From assembly GCF_002879865.1 (NCBI RefSeq), contig NZ_PNXY01000009.1, forward strand, positions 62,001 through 126,000: a DNA stretch of 64,000 nt. Direction: 5' to 3'. The position numbers and the translations under genes were made by a program. Position 1 is the first letter of the stretch; every line of letters starts with the position of its first letter. The notes under the pieces are model-generated. The model did not search any database. It saw only the letters and a program-made list of their open reading frames with translations, and had not been told where the DNA came from. This stretch comes from Paraburkholderia rhynchosiae. GTDB lineage: Bacteria; Pseudomonadota; Gammaproteobacteria; Burkholderiales; Burkholderiaceae. Positions 55,083-64,000 of the stretch are shown one piece after another.

Positions 55083-56558
55083 CTACGGCGCGTCGTCGAT
55101 CACGCTCGAAAGCGGCGCGGCGACATGCTCCAGCGATTTGCGCTCCGCGTCCACGCCCCAGATCGCCGCGATGACCGCAGCGGCGAGCATCAGCGCCGAA
55201 CCGACCAGGTAGCCGGAAAATACTTCACTGCGCTGATGCGTGTCGATCAGCCGTCCAAAAAAAGCCGGACCGACGATGCCGCCGAGCGCCGTCCCAAACG
55301 CGTAGAACACGGCGATTGCGAGCGCGCGAATTTCCAGCGGAAACGATTCGCTGACCGTCAGATAAGCCGAACTCGCCGCAGCTGACGCGAAGAAGAAAAT
55401 CACCATCCACGCAACGGTCTGCGTGACCACAGTCAGCATGTGCTGCTCGAACAGGTAGCCGCTCACCGTCAGCAAAATCGCGGAAAGACCGTAAGTCGAC
55501 GCGATCATCTTGCGCCGCCCGATCACGTCGAAGAACCGGCCAAGGAGCAACGGCCCGAGAAAGTTGCCGAGTGCGAAAGGCAGCAGATACCAGCCGATGT
55601 GGTCGCCCGGCACGCCATAGAAATCCGTCAGCACCAGTGCGTAGGTGAAAAAGATCGCGTTATAGAAGAACGCCTGCGCGGTCATCAGCGAGAGGCCGAC
55701 CAGCGCGCGCCGTCGATGCACGTTGAAAAGCGTGTGGAACACCTCGCGCAGCGGCGTATGTCCGCGCGAGCGCAGGCGCAGCCGCGCGTGGGCGTCCGTG
55801 GAAAGCGCATGGCCTTCGCTGCGAAAGCGCGTTTCGATTCCTTCGACGATCGCGCGCGCGTCGCGCTCGTCGCCGTGCGTGAGCAGCCAGCGCGGGCTTT
55901 CGGGCACCCAGATGCGCATCGGCAGAACCGTCAACGCGAGCGCCGCGCCGATGAAAAAGCACGCGCGCCAGCCCCAGTCGCCCGGCAGCAGATGCGGATC
56001 GAGCAGGATCAGCGAGCCTGCTGCGCCGAGTCCCGCGCCGATCCAGAAGGTGCCGTTGATTGCCAGATCGATCCAGCCTCGCAGGCGGGGCGGCGTGAAC
56101 TCCTGGATCGTCGAATTGATTGCGGTGTATTCGCCGCCAATGCCCGCGCCCGTCAGAAAACGGAAGAGAAGGAAACTGGCCAGATTCCACGACATTGCCG
56201 TCGCGGCGGTCGCGACCAGATAAACCGCTAGCGTGATGAAAAACAGCTTGCGACGGCCCAGCCGGTCCGTGAGCCAGCCGAAGCCCAGCGCGCCCAACAC
56301 AGCGCCGGCGATGTAAGCGCTGCCGGCGAGGCCCACCTCCGCGTTCGTAAAGTGCAACGACGGGCTCGATTTCAGCGCGCTCGCGACCGCGCCTGCGAGC
56401 GTCACCTCGAGGCCGTCGAGCAGCCATGTCACGCCGAGCGCGAGGACAATCAGCGTGTGAAAGCGCCCCCACGGCAGACGGTCGAGCCGCGACGGCAAAT
56501 CGGTTTCGATGATACCGGCGGTTTTTCGCTCGACGGCGGCAGCAGGCGGCGCGCTCAT
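55083..56558 (-). CDS. MFS transporter, metabolite/proton symporter type
   Basis: A 491-residue transporter with 12 predicted helices. Sugar-porter-like motifs: GWLTDRLGRRKLFF, RFLTGAGIGGEYTAIN and RFFDVIGRRKM. The N-terminal 30 residues are soluble. The pattern fits transporters for organic acids, aromatic acids or sugars; the substrate cannot be given. The gene is transcribed leftward and ends about 75 bases from the nitroreductase stop (convergent). Confidence 0.92.
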   Translation of the reverse strand: MSAPPAAAVERKTAGIIETDLPSRLDRLPWGRFHTLIVLALGVTWLLDGLEVTLAGAVASALKSSPSLHFTNAEVGLAGSAYIAGAVLGALGFGWLTDRLGRRKLFFITLAVYLVATAATAMSWNLASFLLFRFLTGAGIGGEYTAINSTIQEFTPPRLRGWIDLAINGTFWIGAGLGAAGSLILLDPHLLPGDWGWRACFFIGAALALTVLPMRIWVPESPRWLLTHGDERDARAIVEGIETRFRSEGHALSTDAHARLRLRSRGHTPLREVFHTLFNVHRRRALVGLSLMTAQAFFYNAIFFTYALVLTDFYGVPGDHIGWYLLPFALGNFLGPLLLGRFFDVIGRRKMIASTYGLSAILLTVSGYLFEQHMLTVVTQTVAWMVIFFFASAAASSAYLTVSESFPLEIRALAIAVFYAFGTALGGIVGPAFFGRLIDTHQRSEVFSGYLVGSALMLAAAVIAAIWGVDAERKSLEHVAAPLSSVIDDAP

Positions 56559-56746
56559 TGCTCAAAGTCTCCTGAATCGCAAAAATTGACGGCTAATCAG
56601 CCAGCGCGAGCAATTTCCGTTCCGTTGCGGGCGCGCGGGCCCTTAGGCGGCGCGGCTCTATTGGCAAGTTGATGCTGATCCGGCTTTCATGATACAAAGC
56701 CGCTCCCCCTTCCTGTCCGCGCCAGCCGTGAGCGGCGATTCCTGCC

Positions 56747-57997
56747 ATGAACTATTGCGCGATTGACTTCGGTACTTCCAACTCGGCCGTGGCCGTCCCC
56801 GACGGCGCCGCGCTCAAGCTCGCGCCGGTCGAAGGCGCCTATACGACGCTGCCCACGTCGGTTTTCTTCAATACCGACGAAGACACCCGAGAATTCGGGC
56901 GTGCGGCGCTGGGAGCGTACATCGACGGTTTCGACGGCCGGCTGATGCGCTCGATGAAAAGCATTCTCGGCTCGCCGCTGGCCGACAATTCGACGGATCT
57001 CGGCGACGGCTCCGCAATCAAGTACACGGACGTGATCGCGATTTTCCTCGATCACCTCAAGCGCTCGGCGGAGAAAAGCGCGAGTGCGCCTATCGATCGC
57101 GCGGTGCTGGGTCGCCCGGTGTTTTTCGTCGACGACGACCCGCGCGCCGATCAGATGGCGCAGAAGCAGCTCGAAACCGCCGCGCGATCCGTGGGTTTGC
57201 GAGAGATTCACTTCCAGTATGAGCCGATCGCCGCTGCATTCGATTACGAATCGCGTCGGACGAACGAGGGGCTCGTACTGGTGGCCGACATCGGCGGCGG
57301 TACCTCGGACTTTTCGCTGGTGCGTGTCGGACCGGAGCGTATGAAGCAGGTCGAGCGCAAGGACGATGTGCTGGCTCACCACGGGGTGCACGTCGCGGGA
57401 ACGGACTTCGACCGCCGCGTGGAACTCGCGACGATTTTGCGCGAGCTTGGCTATCAGGCACTGGATCCGGAAGGCCGCGAGATCCCCAATCGCGTCTATT
57501 TCGACCTCGCCACCTGGCATTTGATCAACACGGTCTACGCGCCGAAGCGCGTGAGCGAACTAGGTCTGATGCGCCACCTGTTCACTGAAGTCAAGCATCA
57601 CGACCGTCTGATGCGCGTGGTGGAACGGCGCCTTGGGCACGCGCTGGCGGCGCACGCCGAAGAAGCGAAGATCGGCGTGGCCGCAGGCGGCGAGACGGTG
57701 ATCGACCTCGACGAAGTGGAAGACGACTTGCGTCTTGCATTCGACGAGGCCCAGCTTATCGAGGCGGGTCAGGATGAGACGCGGCGTATCGTCCAGGCGG
57801 CCCGCGACACCGTTCAGACCGCCGGCGTTTCCATGCGCGACGTGAGCGCCATTTACTTCACGGGCGGCTCGACAGGCTTGGCCTTTCTATCCGGCGCATT
57901 AGCGGCGGCATTCCCGGATGCGGAAGCGGTATTCGGCGACCGTCTCGCGAGTGTCGCGACCGGCCTTGGAATTCACGCGCGGCGTGTGTTCGCCTAA
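56747..57997 (+). CDS. Hsp70-family protein, YegD-like
   Basis: A 416-residue Hsp70-like protein that has the actin-type ATPase fold but lacks the C-terminal substrate-binding domain of DnaK (about 640 residues). Motifs: AIDFGTSNSAVAV (phosphate 1), FQYEPIAAAFDYE, VADIGGGTSDFSLV (phosphate 2) and FTGGSTGLAFLSG (adenosine). It resembles E. coli YegD. The role is not settled. Transcribed rightward, followed by a terminator. Confidence 0.9.
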   Translation: MNYCAIDFGTSNSAVAVPDGAALKLAPVEGAYTTLPTSVFFNTDEDTREFGRAALGAYIDGFDGRLMRSMKSILGSPLADNSTDLGDGSAIKYTDVIAIFLDHLKRSAEKSASAPIDRAVLGRPVFFVDDDPRADQMAQKQLETAARSVGLREIHFQYEPIAAAFDYESRRTNEGLVLVADIGGGTSDFSLVRVGPERMKQVERKDDVLAHHGVHVAGTDFDRRVELATILRELGYQALDPEGREIPNRVYFDLATWHLINTVYAPKRVSELGLMRHLFTEVKHHDRLMRVVERRLGHALAAHAEEAKIGVAAGGETVIDLDEVEDDLRLAFDEAQLIEAGQDETRRIVQAARDTVQTAGVSMRDVSAIYFTGGSTGLAFLSGALAAAFPDAEAVFGDRLASVATGLGIHARRVFA

Positions 57998-58055
57998 CCG
58001 GGAATCACAGCTCGCATACTGCGAAGATAATCGCCGCGCGCAGTTGCGGCGGATA

Positions 58056-58086
58056 TAAAAAAACCCCGCCGAGGCGGGGTTTTTTG
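58056..58086. terminator. Bidirectional terminator between YegD-like and cold-shock genes
   Basis: ACCCCGCC and GGCGGGGT around a 2-base loop, flanked by AAAAA and TTTTTT, serving both convergent genes. Confidence 0.92.
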
Positions 58087-58108
58087 CGTCCAGAAGGAAG
58101 CGTAGCGC

Positions 58109-58312
58109 TTACACCGGCTTGATGTTAGCTGCTTGCTTGCCCTTCGGGCCCGTCTTCACTTCAAACGTAACCTTTTGGTTTTCTTGCAGCGTCTTGAAGC
58201 CTTCCGTGCGGATTTCCGAGAAATGCGCGAACAGATCTTCGCCGCCGCCGTCCGGCGTGATGAAGCCAAAGCCCTTTGCGTCATTGAACCACTTGACGGT
58301 ACCGGTTTCCAT
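58109..58312 (-). CDS. Cold-shock protein (CspA family)
   Basis: A 67-residue single cold-shock domain. RNP1 KGFGFI and RNP2 LFAHFS are intact, with [11 protein letters not shown] at the start. AGGAACA precedes the ATG at 58312. A longer frame upstream of 58312 runs through the 5' untranslated region and is not part of the protein. A long leader of about 140 bases fits temperature-dependent control in this family. Confidence 0.95.
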   Translation of the reverse strand: METGTVKWFNDAKGFGFITPDGGGEDLFAHFSEIRTEGFKTLQENQKVTFEVKTGPKGKQAANIKPV

Positions 58313-58719
58313 ATTACTTGTTCCTAAAGATGGTAAATAAGGCCGAAGCCCGTTGGGTGCATGAAAATCAAGGAAGGGGGTAATGGGACCAACCGGAGTA
58401 CCGTTGATGGGCGAACTACGAAAGACCAATTCACTCGCCGCTTGAAATCCTGCCCGAACGTTATACGGCGATTTCGAGAGAAGGTCAACACTCCTCCGGC
58501 AACTTTCCATAAATTCGCGGCAACGTGTAAAAACTTGCTTACAAAGCTTGCTGGTTGGGCGAATTTTTTTGCTAGGGACAACCCTTAGTTTCGCTGCGGG
58601 CGGCGGGTGCAACCGTTAAACTACGCGCCCGCGCCGGTTGCAACCCGTCGGATAACCGTCGCGCATACATGCGCGTCACCCGTTTTCAGCGCCACGAGCG
58701 CAGGTCACGAGGTGCCGAC
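58313..58719. other. Divergent region between cold-shock and permease genes
   Basis: 407 bases. It holds the cold-shock leader and promoter. The permease promoter should lie in the right part, but no clear pair of hexamers stands out. Confidence 0.5.
58460..58488 (-). promoter_or_regulatory. Promoter of the cold-shock gene
   Basis: On the minus strand TTGACC (58488-58483), a 17-base spacer and TATAAC (58465-58460), close to the sigma-70 consensus. The start of transcription would be near 58453, giving a leader of about 140 bases. Confidence 0.7.
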
Positions 58720-60339
58720 ATGGTTCTGAAAACAGGAGAAGACGTGAAAAGTTCTATACAACGGAACATTGGGCCGTTTGCACTTATGCTGACCGGCCTG
58801 GGTTCGATCATCGGATCCGGTTGGCTGTTCGGCGCGTGGAAGGCCGCGAAAATCGCGGGTCCGGCGTCGATCTGCGCATGGATCATCGGCGCTGTCGTGA
58901 TTCTCGCCATTGCGCTGACCTATGCCGAACTCGGTGCGATGTTCCCGGAGTCCGGCGGCATGGTGCGTTACGCGCGGTATTCGCACGGTGCGCTGGTCGG
59001 CTTCATTAGCGCATGGGCCAACTGGATCGCCATTGTGTCGGTGATTCCTATCGAGGCCGAAGCATCCATTCAATACATGAGCACGTGGCCGTACCCGTGG
59101 GCGCATGCGTTATTCGTCGACGAATCATTAACTACGACCGGGCTGCTGCTCTCAGCAGCCCTCGTGATCATTTACTTCCTGCTGAATTACTGGGGCGTGA
59201 AGCTGTTCGCGCGTGCCAACTCGGCCATTACGATCTTCAAGTTCCTGATTCCGGGCGCGACCATCGCCGGGCTCATGCTCAGCAGTTTTCACCACGAGAA
59301 CTTCGGCGAAGTGAGCACCTTCGCGCCGTACGGCTGGTCGGCGGTGCTGACCGCGGTCGCGACGAGCGGCATTGTGTTCGCGTTCAACGGTTTCCAGAGC
59401 CCGATCAACCTGGCCGGTGAAGCGCGCAATCCCGCGAAGAGCGTGCCGTTCGCAGTGATCGGCTCGATCCTGCTTGCGCTGGTGATCTATGTGCTGCTGC
59501 AAGTTGCCTATATCGGCTCGGTGAACCCGGCCGACGTGATGAAAGGCTGGGGCCACTTCAACTTCGCCTCGCCGTTCGCAGAACTGGCGATCGCGCTGAA
59601 CCTTAACTGGCTGGCTATTCTGCTGTATGTGGACGCATTCGTTAGCCCGAGCGGCACCGGCACGACCTACATGGCAACCACCACGCGCATGATCTACGCG
59701 ATGGAGCGCAACAACACCATGCCGAAGATCTTCGGCAGCGTGCATCCGTTCTACGGCGTGCCGCGTCCGGCCATGTGGTTCAACCTGCTCGTGTCGTTCA
59801 TCTTCCTGTTTTTCTTCCGCGGCTGGAGCTCGCTCGCGGCGGTGATTTCGGTCGCGACCGTGATTTCGTACCTGACGGGTCCGATCAGCCTGATGGCGCT
59901 GCGCCGCGCGGCGACGGACCTCGAGCGTCCGCTGCACATCCCGGGCATGCAGGTCATCGCGCCGTTCGCGTTCGTGTGCGCGTCGCTCATTCTGTACTGG
60001 GCGAAATGGCCGCTGACAGGCGAAATCATTCTACTGATGGTCGTCGCGCTGCCGGTCTACTTCTACTTCCAGGCGAAGTCGGGCTTCGGCGGCTGGGGCC
60101 GCGATCTGAAGGCGGCATGGTGGCTGGTCGCGTATCTGCCGATCATGGCGATTCTGTCGCTGATCGGCAGCAAGGAATTCGGCGGCCACGGCATCCTGCC
60201 CTACGGCTGGGACATGCTGGTGGTGATCGCATTCTCGCTTGTGTTCTATTACTGGGGTGTGAATAGCGGCTACCGCTCCGAATATCTCGAAGAGCGCGAG
60301 GTGCACGACGAAGTTCTCGAAGGGATCAGCGTGCATTAA
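58720..60339 (+). CDS. APC-family amino-acid permease
   Basis: A 539-residue membrane transporter with about 12-14 helices. The APC-type first helix is seen in LTGLGSIIGSGWLFGAWK, followed by YAELGAMFPESGGMVRYARY. FNGFQSPINLAGEARNPAKS is the conserved amphipathic loop. ATG 58720 has GAGGTG before it; a GTG at 58744 with AGGAGA before it is an alternative start. Substrate not known. A terminator follows. Confidence 0.9.
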   Translation: MVLKTGEDVKSSIQRNIGPFALMLTGLGSIIGSGWLFGAWKAAKIAGPASICAWIIGAVVILAIALTYAELGAMFPESGGMVRYARYSHGALVGFISAWANWIAIVSVIPIEAEASIQYMSTWPYPWAHALFVDESLTTTGLLLSAALVIIYFLLNYWGVKLFARANSAITIFKFLIPGATIAGLMLSSFHHENFGEVSTFAPYGWSAVLTAVATSGIVFAFNGFQSPINLAGEARNPAKSVPFAVIGSILLALVIYVLLQVAYIGSVNPADVMKGWGHFNFASPFAELAIALNLNWLAILLYVDAFVSPSGTGTTYMATTTRMIYAMERNNTMPKIFGSVHPFYGVPRPAMWFNLLVSFIFLFFFRGWSSLAAVISVATVISYLTGPISLMALRRAATDLERPLHIPGMQVIAPFAFVCASLILYWAKWPLTGEIILLMVVALPVYFYFQAKSGFGGWGRDLKAAWWLVAYLPIMAILSLIGSKEFGGHGILPYGWDMLVVIAFSLVFYYWGVNSGYRSEYLEEREVHDEVLEGISVH

Positions 60340-60385
60340 GACGCTGCACCAAGCCAATCGGCCGGAATGTATTCCGGTGTGATGT

Positions 60386-60428
60386 GAAAAAAGCCCGCCT
60401 GAGATGCTGCTCAGGCGGGCTTTGTTTT
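60386..60428 (+). terminator. Terminator after the permease gene
   Basis: AGCCCGCCTGAG (60392-60403) pairs with CTCAGGCGGGCT (60410-60421), a 12-bp stem with A- and T-rich flanks. It may serve the convergent dioxygenase gene too. Confidence 0.9.
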
Positions 60429-60484
60429 GGTGTGGCCTTTTTTCTTGCCGTATGCGTGACCTGGCGTGTGGGACGTTCAAACGC

Positions 60485-61270
60485 TCAGGCGGTCCGGAAA
60501 ACGTAATTCGTCATGGCAAGCGAGCGCTGATAAGTGCCGAGCGATTGGATCGTCAGCAAATAATCGTCGTCGGCGGCGCCGAGGGCCGCGAATACCGGCA
60601 GCAGATGCTCGTCGGTCGGATGCATCAACACCGCATGTGGCGCCTGGCGTCGGTAGTCGAGCAATGCGTCGATGTCACGCGCGGCGAGCCTGGCCTCGAA
60701 CCAGTCGGTGAATTCGGCGACGCGCGGGTCCGCGTCCTCCGGCCTCGCGGAAAAATCGGCGGCGCGCAGATTGTGCGTGATCTGGCCGGAGCCGATCACC
60801 ATCACGCCTTGCTCCCTCAGCGACCGCAACGCCCGGCCGACGCGAAAATGATGTCCCGCATCCAGGTGCGGTTGGATCGACAACTGCGCCACGGGCACAT
60901 CGGCGTCGGGAAACATCAGCAGCATCGGCACCCATGCGCCGTGATCAAGCCCGTGGGGCTGTGCGTCAGTCCTGATTCCGCTATCGCCGAGCAATACGGC
61001 GGCACGTTGCGCGACATCGGGTGCACCCGGAGCGGGATACTGGATTTCATACAACTGGCGCGGAAACCCGTAGAAATCGTGGATGGTGTCCGGTGCAGTG
61101 GATGTGCTCACGACCGGCTGGGCGGTACCCCAGTGGGCGGAGAGCATTAGCACCGCCTCCGGGCGCGGCAACTGCGCGCTAAGCGCGCCGAATTCAGCGG
61201 ACGGCAGCGACGGGTCGATCGGCAGCGTCGGCGCGCCGTGGGAAAGGAAAAGCGAAGGTAAGCGGTTCAT
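60485..61270 (-). CDS. Extradiol dioxygenase, YgiD-like
   Basis: A 261-residue LigB-type protein close to E. coli YgiD, a 4,5-DOPA-extradiol dioxygenase. Metal-binding motifs are LFLSHGAPTL, LDHGAWVPMLLMFPD and MHPTDEHLLPVFAALG. The N-terminus MNRLPSLFLSHG sets the start at 61270; the frame stays open to 61456 but without family likeness. The physiological substrate is not certain. Confidence 0.9.
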   Translation of the reverse strand: MNRLPSLFLSHGAPTLPIDPSLPSAEFGALSAQLPRPEAVLMLSAHWGTAQPVVSTSTAPDTIHDFYGFPRQLYEIQYPAPGAPDVAQRAAVLLGDSGIRTDAQPHGLDHGAWVPMLLMFPDADVPVAQLSIQPHLDAGHHFRVGRALRSLREQGVMVIGSGQITHNLRAADFSARPEDADPRVAEFTDWFEARLAARDIDALLDYRRQAPHAVLMHPTDEHLLPVFAALGAADDDYLLTIQSLGTYQRSLAMTNYVFRTA

Positions 61271-61518
61271 GACAGGGACGCGGCCGTAAGGCGCGGTGAG
61301 AAGTTCGGTTACTGGCAATATAGAGCCGCACCGCTGTTTGATAAACAGGCCAAAGCGGAATTGATTGTCTTGCAGTTGTTGGCAATCACTGACAGCAAGC
61401 GCCATTGCCCGTGGTTTCTGGCAAGCGCGTCTTGCAACGCTGCCCACGACTGGCAAACAACCCTGTGATGTGGCCGCGTCCCTGCCGACGTAGCCGTAGG
61501 CGAATCTCTGCGGGGGGA

Positions 61519-62118
61519 CTACTCGTCAGCGCCGCGCAACCCCGTCCATGCAGGCGACAACGCCGGCCCGAGCGCGAACAGATCGAGCACCCGAGCGACC
61601 GTGTGATCGACCATCTCGTCGATGGTGGCGGGCTGGTTATAAAACGCAGGCAAGGGCGGGAATATCACGCCGCCCATTTCCGTGACGGCCGTCATATTGC
61701 GCAAATGCGCGAGATTGAACGGCGTTTCGCGCACGAGCAGCACGAGCCGGCGGCGCTCCTTGAGCGTGACATCGGCGGCGCGGGTAATCAGGTTGTCGGA
61801 AAAACCATGAGCAATGCTCGCGAGCGTTTTCATCGAGCAAGGCGCGACGACCATGCCGTCCGTCGCGAAAGAGCCTGACGCGATGCTCGCGCCGACGTCG
61901 CGCACCGAATGGACCACATCCGCGAGCGGATGGACCTCTTCTTTACCGAGCTTGAGTTCGTGCTGAATATTGAGCCAGCCTGCGCTGGAAATCAGCAGAT
62001 GGCTTTCGACGCCGCCGAGCTTGCGCAGCGTCTCGAGCAACCGGATGCCATAAATAGAGCCGGTCGCGCCGGTTATCGCGACAATCAGCCGGCGTGGCGC
62101 CACAGCGGATGTTTCCAT
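61519..62118 (-). CDS. ubiX: Flavin prenyltransferase UbiX
   Basis: A 199-residue flavoprotein that prenylates FMN to make the cofactor of UbiD decarboxylase for ubiquinone synthesis. Motifs: VAITGATGSIYGIRLLETL, VVAPCSMKTLASIAHGFSDNL and RRRLVLLVRETPFNLAHLRNM. Transcribed leftward from the grxD side, about 42 bases after the grxD stop. Confidence 0.93.
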   Translation of the reverse strand: METSAVAPRRLIVAITGATGSIYGIRLLETLRKLGGVESHLLISSAGWLNIQHELKLGKEEVHPLADVVHSVRDVGASIASGSFATDGMVVAPCSMKTLASIAHGFSDNLITRAADVTLKERRRLVLLVRETPFNLAHLRNMTAVTEMGGVIFPPLPAFYNQPATIDEMVDHTVARVLDLFALGPALSPAWTGLRGADE

Positions 62119-62159
62119 GGCTTGCGGCGCCTCTTCAGAGCAGCTTCAGACGTGAGCGT

Positions 62160-62471
62160 TCAGGCAGCGGCGAACAGTTGCTGCAATTCACCCGATTCGT
62201 ACATCTCCATCATGATGTCCGAGCCACCGACGAATTCGCCCTTCACGTAGAGCTGCGGAATGGTCGGCCAGTTCGAGAACTGCTTGATGCCCTGGCGGAC
62301 TTCGTCGTCTTCGAGCACGTTGACCGTCTTGAACTCGCTGACGTTGCATGCCTTCAGGATCTGGATGGCGCGGCCGGAAAAGCCGCACATCGGGAACTGG
62401 GCGCTGCCCTTCATGAAGAGCACGACGTTGTTTTCGTCGACGATTTGCTTGATGCGTTGTTGCGTATCCAT
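62160..62471 (-). CDS. grxD: Monothiol glutaredoxin (Grx4 type)
   Basis: A 103-residue monothiol glutaredoxin that binds and hands on iron-sulfur clusters. The active site CGFS is present (Cys29 in [13 protein letters not shown]), as are [16 protein letters not shown] and the final GELQQLF. BolA-type IbaG encoded at 27224-27463 is a plausible partner. Transcribed leftward, downstream of prmC. Confidence 0.95.
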   Translation of the reverse strand: MDTQQRIKQIVDENNVVLFMKGSAQFPMCGFSGRAIQILKACNVSEFKTVNVLEDDEVRQGIKQFSNWPTIPQLYVKGEFVGGSDIMMEMYESGELQQLFAAA

Positions 62472-62570
62472 GACTGACCTTGCGGTTCCGTTATGTGTAG
62501 GGAATAGGCTGAAATGATAGCGGATTTCGGTAGTACCGGCCGACAGCTGCTTTGTCCATTCGTCGATTGC

Positions 62571-62597
62571 GGCTATTTCGACTATTTCGACTATTTC
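62571..62597. repeat. Three 9-base repeats in the prmC-grxD gap
   Basis: GGCTATTTC, GACTATTTC, GACTATTTC in tandem, about 20 bases beyond the prmC stop. Confidence 0.75.
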
Positions 62598-62618
62598 GGC
62601 TCCTAATGCCTGGCGCGC

Positions 62619-63524
62619 TCAGCCTGACAGCCGCCCGCCGCTGATTCGCTCGATGCCCGCCAGATCGCGCTCCGACCTGACGTCTGCGAAACCTTGGGCC
62701 GTCAAAAGCGCGCGCACGGCTTCTGCCTGATCGTAGCCGTGTTCCATCCACAGTACGCCATTCGCGGCAAGTCGTGCGGGCGCGCCCGCGACGATCGCGC
62801 GGATCGCGCTGAGACCGTCGGCTTCGTCGGTGAGCGCGCCGCGCGGCTCATGGCGCAGATCGCCTTGCGACAGATGCGAGTCGCCGCTCGCGATATACGG
62901 CGGATTGCTGACGATCACGTTAAAGCGCAGCGCTGCGTCGAGCGAGTCGTACCAGTCGCTTTGCGTGAACGTCACAGCGCCGCCGGGGCGCTTCGCATCC
63001 AGCAGACGGACGGCGTTGCGCCTGGCTACCGCGAGCGCTTCGGCGGAGCGATCGAGCGCGCTGACTTGCGCGTCGGGCCGCATCGACGCAATCGCCACGG
63101 CAATTGCGCCCGTACCTGTGCCGAGGTCGAGTACCCGCGGGCGCGAGACGTTTTCCATCGCCGTGAGCGCCGTTTCCACCAGCAATTCGGTCTCGGGACG
63201 CGGAATCAGCACGTGCGGCGTGACTTCGAATTCGAGCCCGAAAAACTCCCGGGCGCCGACGAGTTGCGCGACCGGCTCACCCGCCACGCGCCGCGCTTCC
63301 AACGTCCGATAGCGCTCGACGTGTGCGCTATCGAGCGCCTCGTCGGCGCGCGTGATCAATTGCGTCTGCCGCCAGCCGAGCACGTGCGTGAGTAGAATCC
63401 GCGCTTCGAGCGGCGGCAGCGGCGAGGCGCGCAACAGCATGGCAGGCGTCGCCGCATTGGCCGGATTAGCCGCACTGGCCGCGTTGGTGGGATCGGCTGG
63501 ATTGCCTGGTGCAGCGGGCATCAT
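62619..63524 (-). CDS. prmC: Release factor glutamine methyltransferase PrmC
   Basis: A 301-residue enzyme that methylates the glutamine of the GGQ motif in release factors. Motifs: PRVLDLGTGTGAIAVAIA and VIVSNPPYIA. The usual start region, MLLRASPLPPLEARILL, is preceded by an extra 28 residues of triplets such as PGN, PAD, PTN, AAS, AAN, PAN, made by 9-base repeats in the DNA (about 63442-63513). The upstream neighbour is prfA, the substrate gene. Confidence 0.93.
   Translation of the reverse strand: MMPAAPGNPADPTNAASAANPANAATPAMLLRASPLPPLEARILLTHVLGWRQTQLITRADEALDSAHVERYRTLEARRVAGEPVAQLVGAREFFGLEFEVTPHVLIPRPETELLVETALTAMENVSRPRVLDLGTGTGAIAVAIASMRPDAQVSALDRSAEALAVARRNAVRLLDAKRPGGAVTFTQSDWYDSLDAALRFNVIVSNPPYIASGDSHLSQGDLRHEPRGALTDEADGLSAIRAIVAGAPARLAANGVLWMEHGYDQAEAVRALLTAQGFADVRSERDLAGIERISGGRLSG
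63442..63513 (-). repeat. 9-base tandem repeat within the prmC 5' end
   Basis: About eight imperfect units of 9 bases (for example GCCGCATTG, GCCGGATTA, GCCGCACTG, GCCGCGTTG), translated on the minus strand as three-residue repeats. Confidence 0.7.
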
Positions 63525-63530
63525 CGGCGC

Positions 63531-64000
63531 TTACTCCGCGTCGCCGAGCGAGGCGAGCAACTCCGCCTGGTGCTCGCTGACGAGCGCCGCGATCAATTCG
63601 CCGAGATCGCCGTCCATGATCGCGTCCAGGCGATACAGCGTCAGATTGATCCGGTGATCTGTCAGACGTCCTTGCGGGAAGTTGTAGGTGCGAATCCGCT
63701 CCGAGCGATCGCCCGAGCCGATCAGGCTTTTACGCGTCGCGGCTTCCTTCGCCTGCTGTTCGTGCGACTGCTTGTCCTTGATGCGAGCCGCCAGGACTTT
63801 CAGCGCGCGGTCCTTGTTCTTGTGCTGCGAACGGTCGTCCTGACATTCGACGACGATCCCCGTCGGCAAGTGCGTGACGCGTACGGCCGAATCGGTTTTG
63901 TTGATGTGCTGCCCGCCCGCGCCGGACGCGCGGAACGTGTCGATCCGCAGATCGGCCGGATTGATTTCGACCTCGCCGATTTCGTCCGCTTCCGGCATGA
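63531..64000 (-). CDS. prfA: Peptide chain release factor 1, 5' end outside window
   Basis: The C-terminal part of RF1, about 156 of some 360 residues; the rest lies beyond the right edge. The catalytic GGQ motif is in [15 protein letters not shown], and [19 protein letters not shown] is the usual end region. RF1 ends translation at UAA and UAG. prmC, encoded just downstream (7 bases), methylates this GGQ. Confidence 0.95.
   Translation of the reverse strand, partial: MPEADEIGEVEINPADLRIDTFRASGAGGQHINKTDSAVRVTHLPTGIVVECQDDRSQHKNKDRALKVLAARIKDKQSHEQQAKEAATRKSLIGSGDRSERIRTYNFPQGRLTDHRINLTLYRLDAIMDGDLGELIAALVSEHQAELLASLGDAE

Noticed and set aside
55660..56565. Second minus-strand frame of 301 codons overlapping the MFS gene
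   Set aside because: Wrong frame of the transporter gene with Arg-rich noise.

Overview
The window is a GC-rich bacterial chromosome segment with the gene order and protein types of a betaproteobacterium of the family Burkholderiaceae, most likely Paraburkholderia or Burkholderia chromosome 1. The evidence is the chain mlaFED-mlaA-mlaC-mlaB-yadGH-ibaG-murA-hisGDCB-marC-hisHAFIE-hinT-tatABC followed by petABC-sspAB. No phage, insertion sequence, CRISPR array or plasmid gene is visible. Both ends cut genes: gltB at the left and prfA at the right.

Layout. 0-6 kb: glutamate synthase gltB (5' end missing) and gltD, a terminator, then a fragment of a dadA-like gene. 6.4-14 kb: the least ordinary part. 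It holds a Tat-type lipoprotein of the tyrosine phosphatase family that lacks the catalytic cysteine, an EnvZ-like kinase with an OmpR-type regulator, small exported proteins, a FlgH homologue with no flagellar genes near it, a second OmpR-type regulator closely related to the first, and two more exported proteins. The two regulator genes share the same promoter layout. 14-17 kb: an ABC transporter and an SDR protein in one operon. 17-21 kb: a TPP riboswitch and thiO-thiS-thiG-thiE. 21-29 kb: phospholipid transport (Mla), an ABC-2 exporter, ibaG and murA. 29-37 kb: histidine biosynthesis, with a marC-like membrane gene inside it. 37-41 kb: DUF4870 protein, HIT protein, Tat translocase, a DegS/HtrA protease. 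41-46 kb: Nif3-like protein, cytochrome bc1 complex, SspA and SspB, tRNA-Thr. 46-58 kb: a mixture of methyltransferases, a flavoprotein, small DUF proteins, a TetR/MFS pair, a nitroreductase, a second MFS transporter and a YegD-like Hsp70. 58-64 kb: a cold-shock protein, an APC permease, then leftward genes prfA-prmC-grxD-ubiX and a YgiD-like dioxygenase.

How the genes work together. Several units feed the cell envelope: Mla keeps outer-membrane lipid asymmetry, MurA starts peptidoglycan synthesis, TatABC exports folded proteins and could serve the Tat-type phosphatase-like lipoprotein and the Rieske protein PetA, and the DegS-like protease watches the periplasm. Nitrogen and amino-acid metabolism is represented by GltBD and the his genes, and thiamine synthesis is under riboswitch control.

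Most worth a second look: (1) matched GGWAAG-N4-GGWAAG boxes and -10 elements at identical distances before both OmpR-type genes, with the -10 so close to the start codon that the mRNAs may be leaderless; (2) the orphan FlgH next to these regulators; (3) a phosphatase-family protein and an SDR protein each lacking the usual catalytic residue; (4) a 22-bp exact repeat, one copy intergenic and one inside a flavoprotein gene where codon use is atypical. All functional calls come from reading the sequence; no database search was possible.
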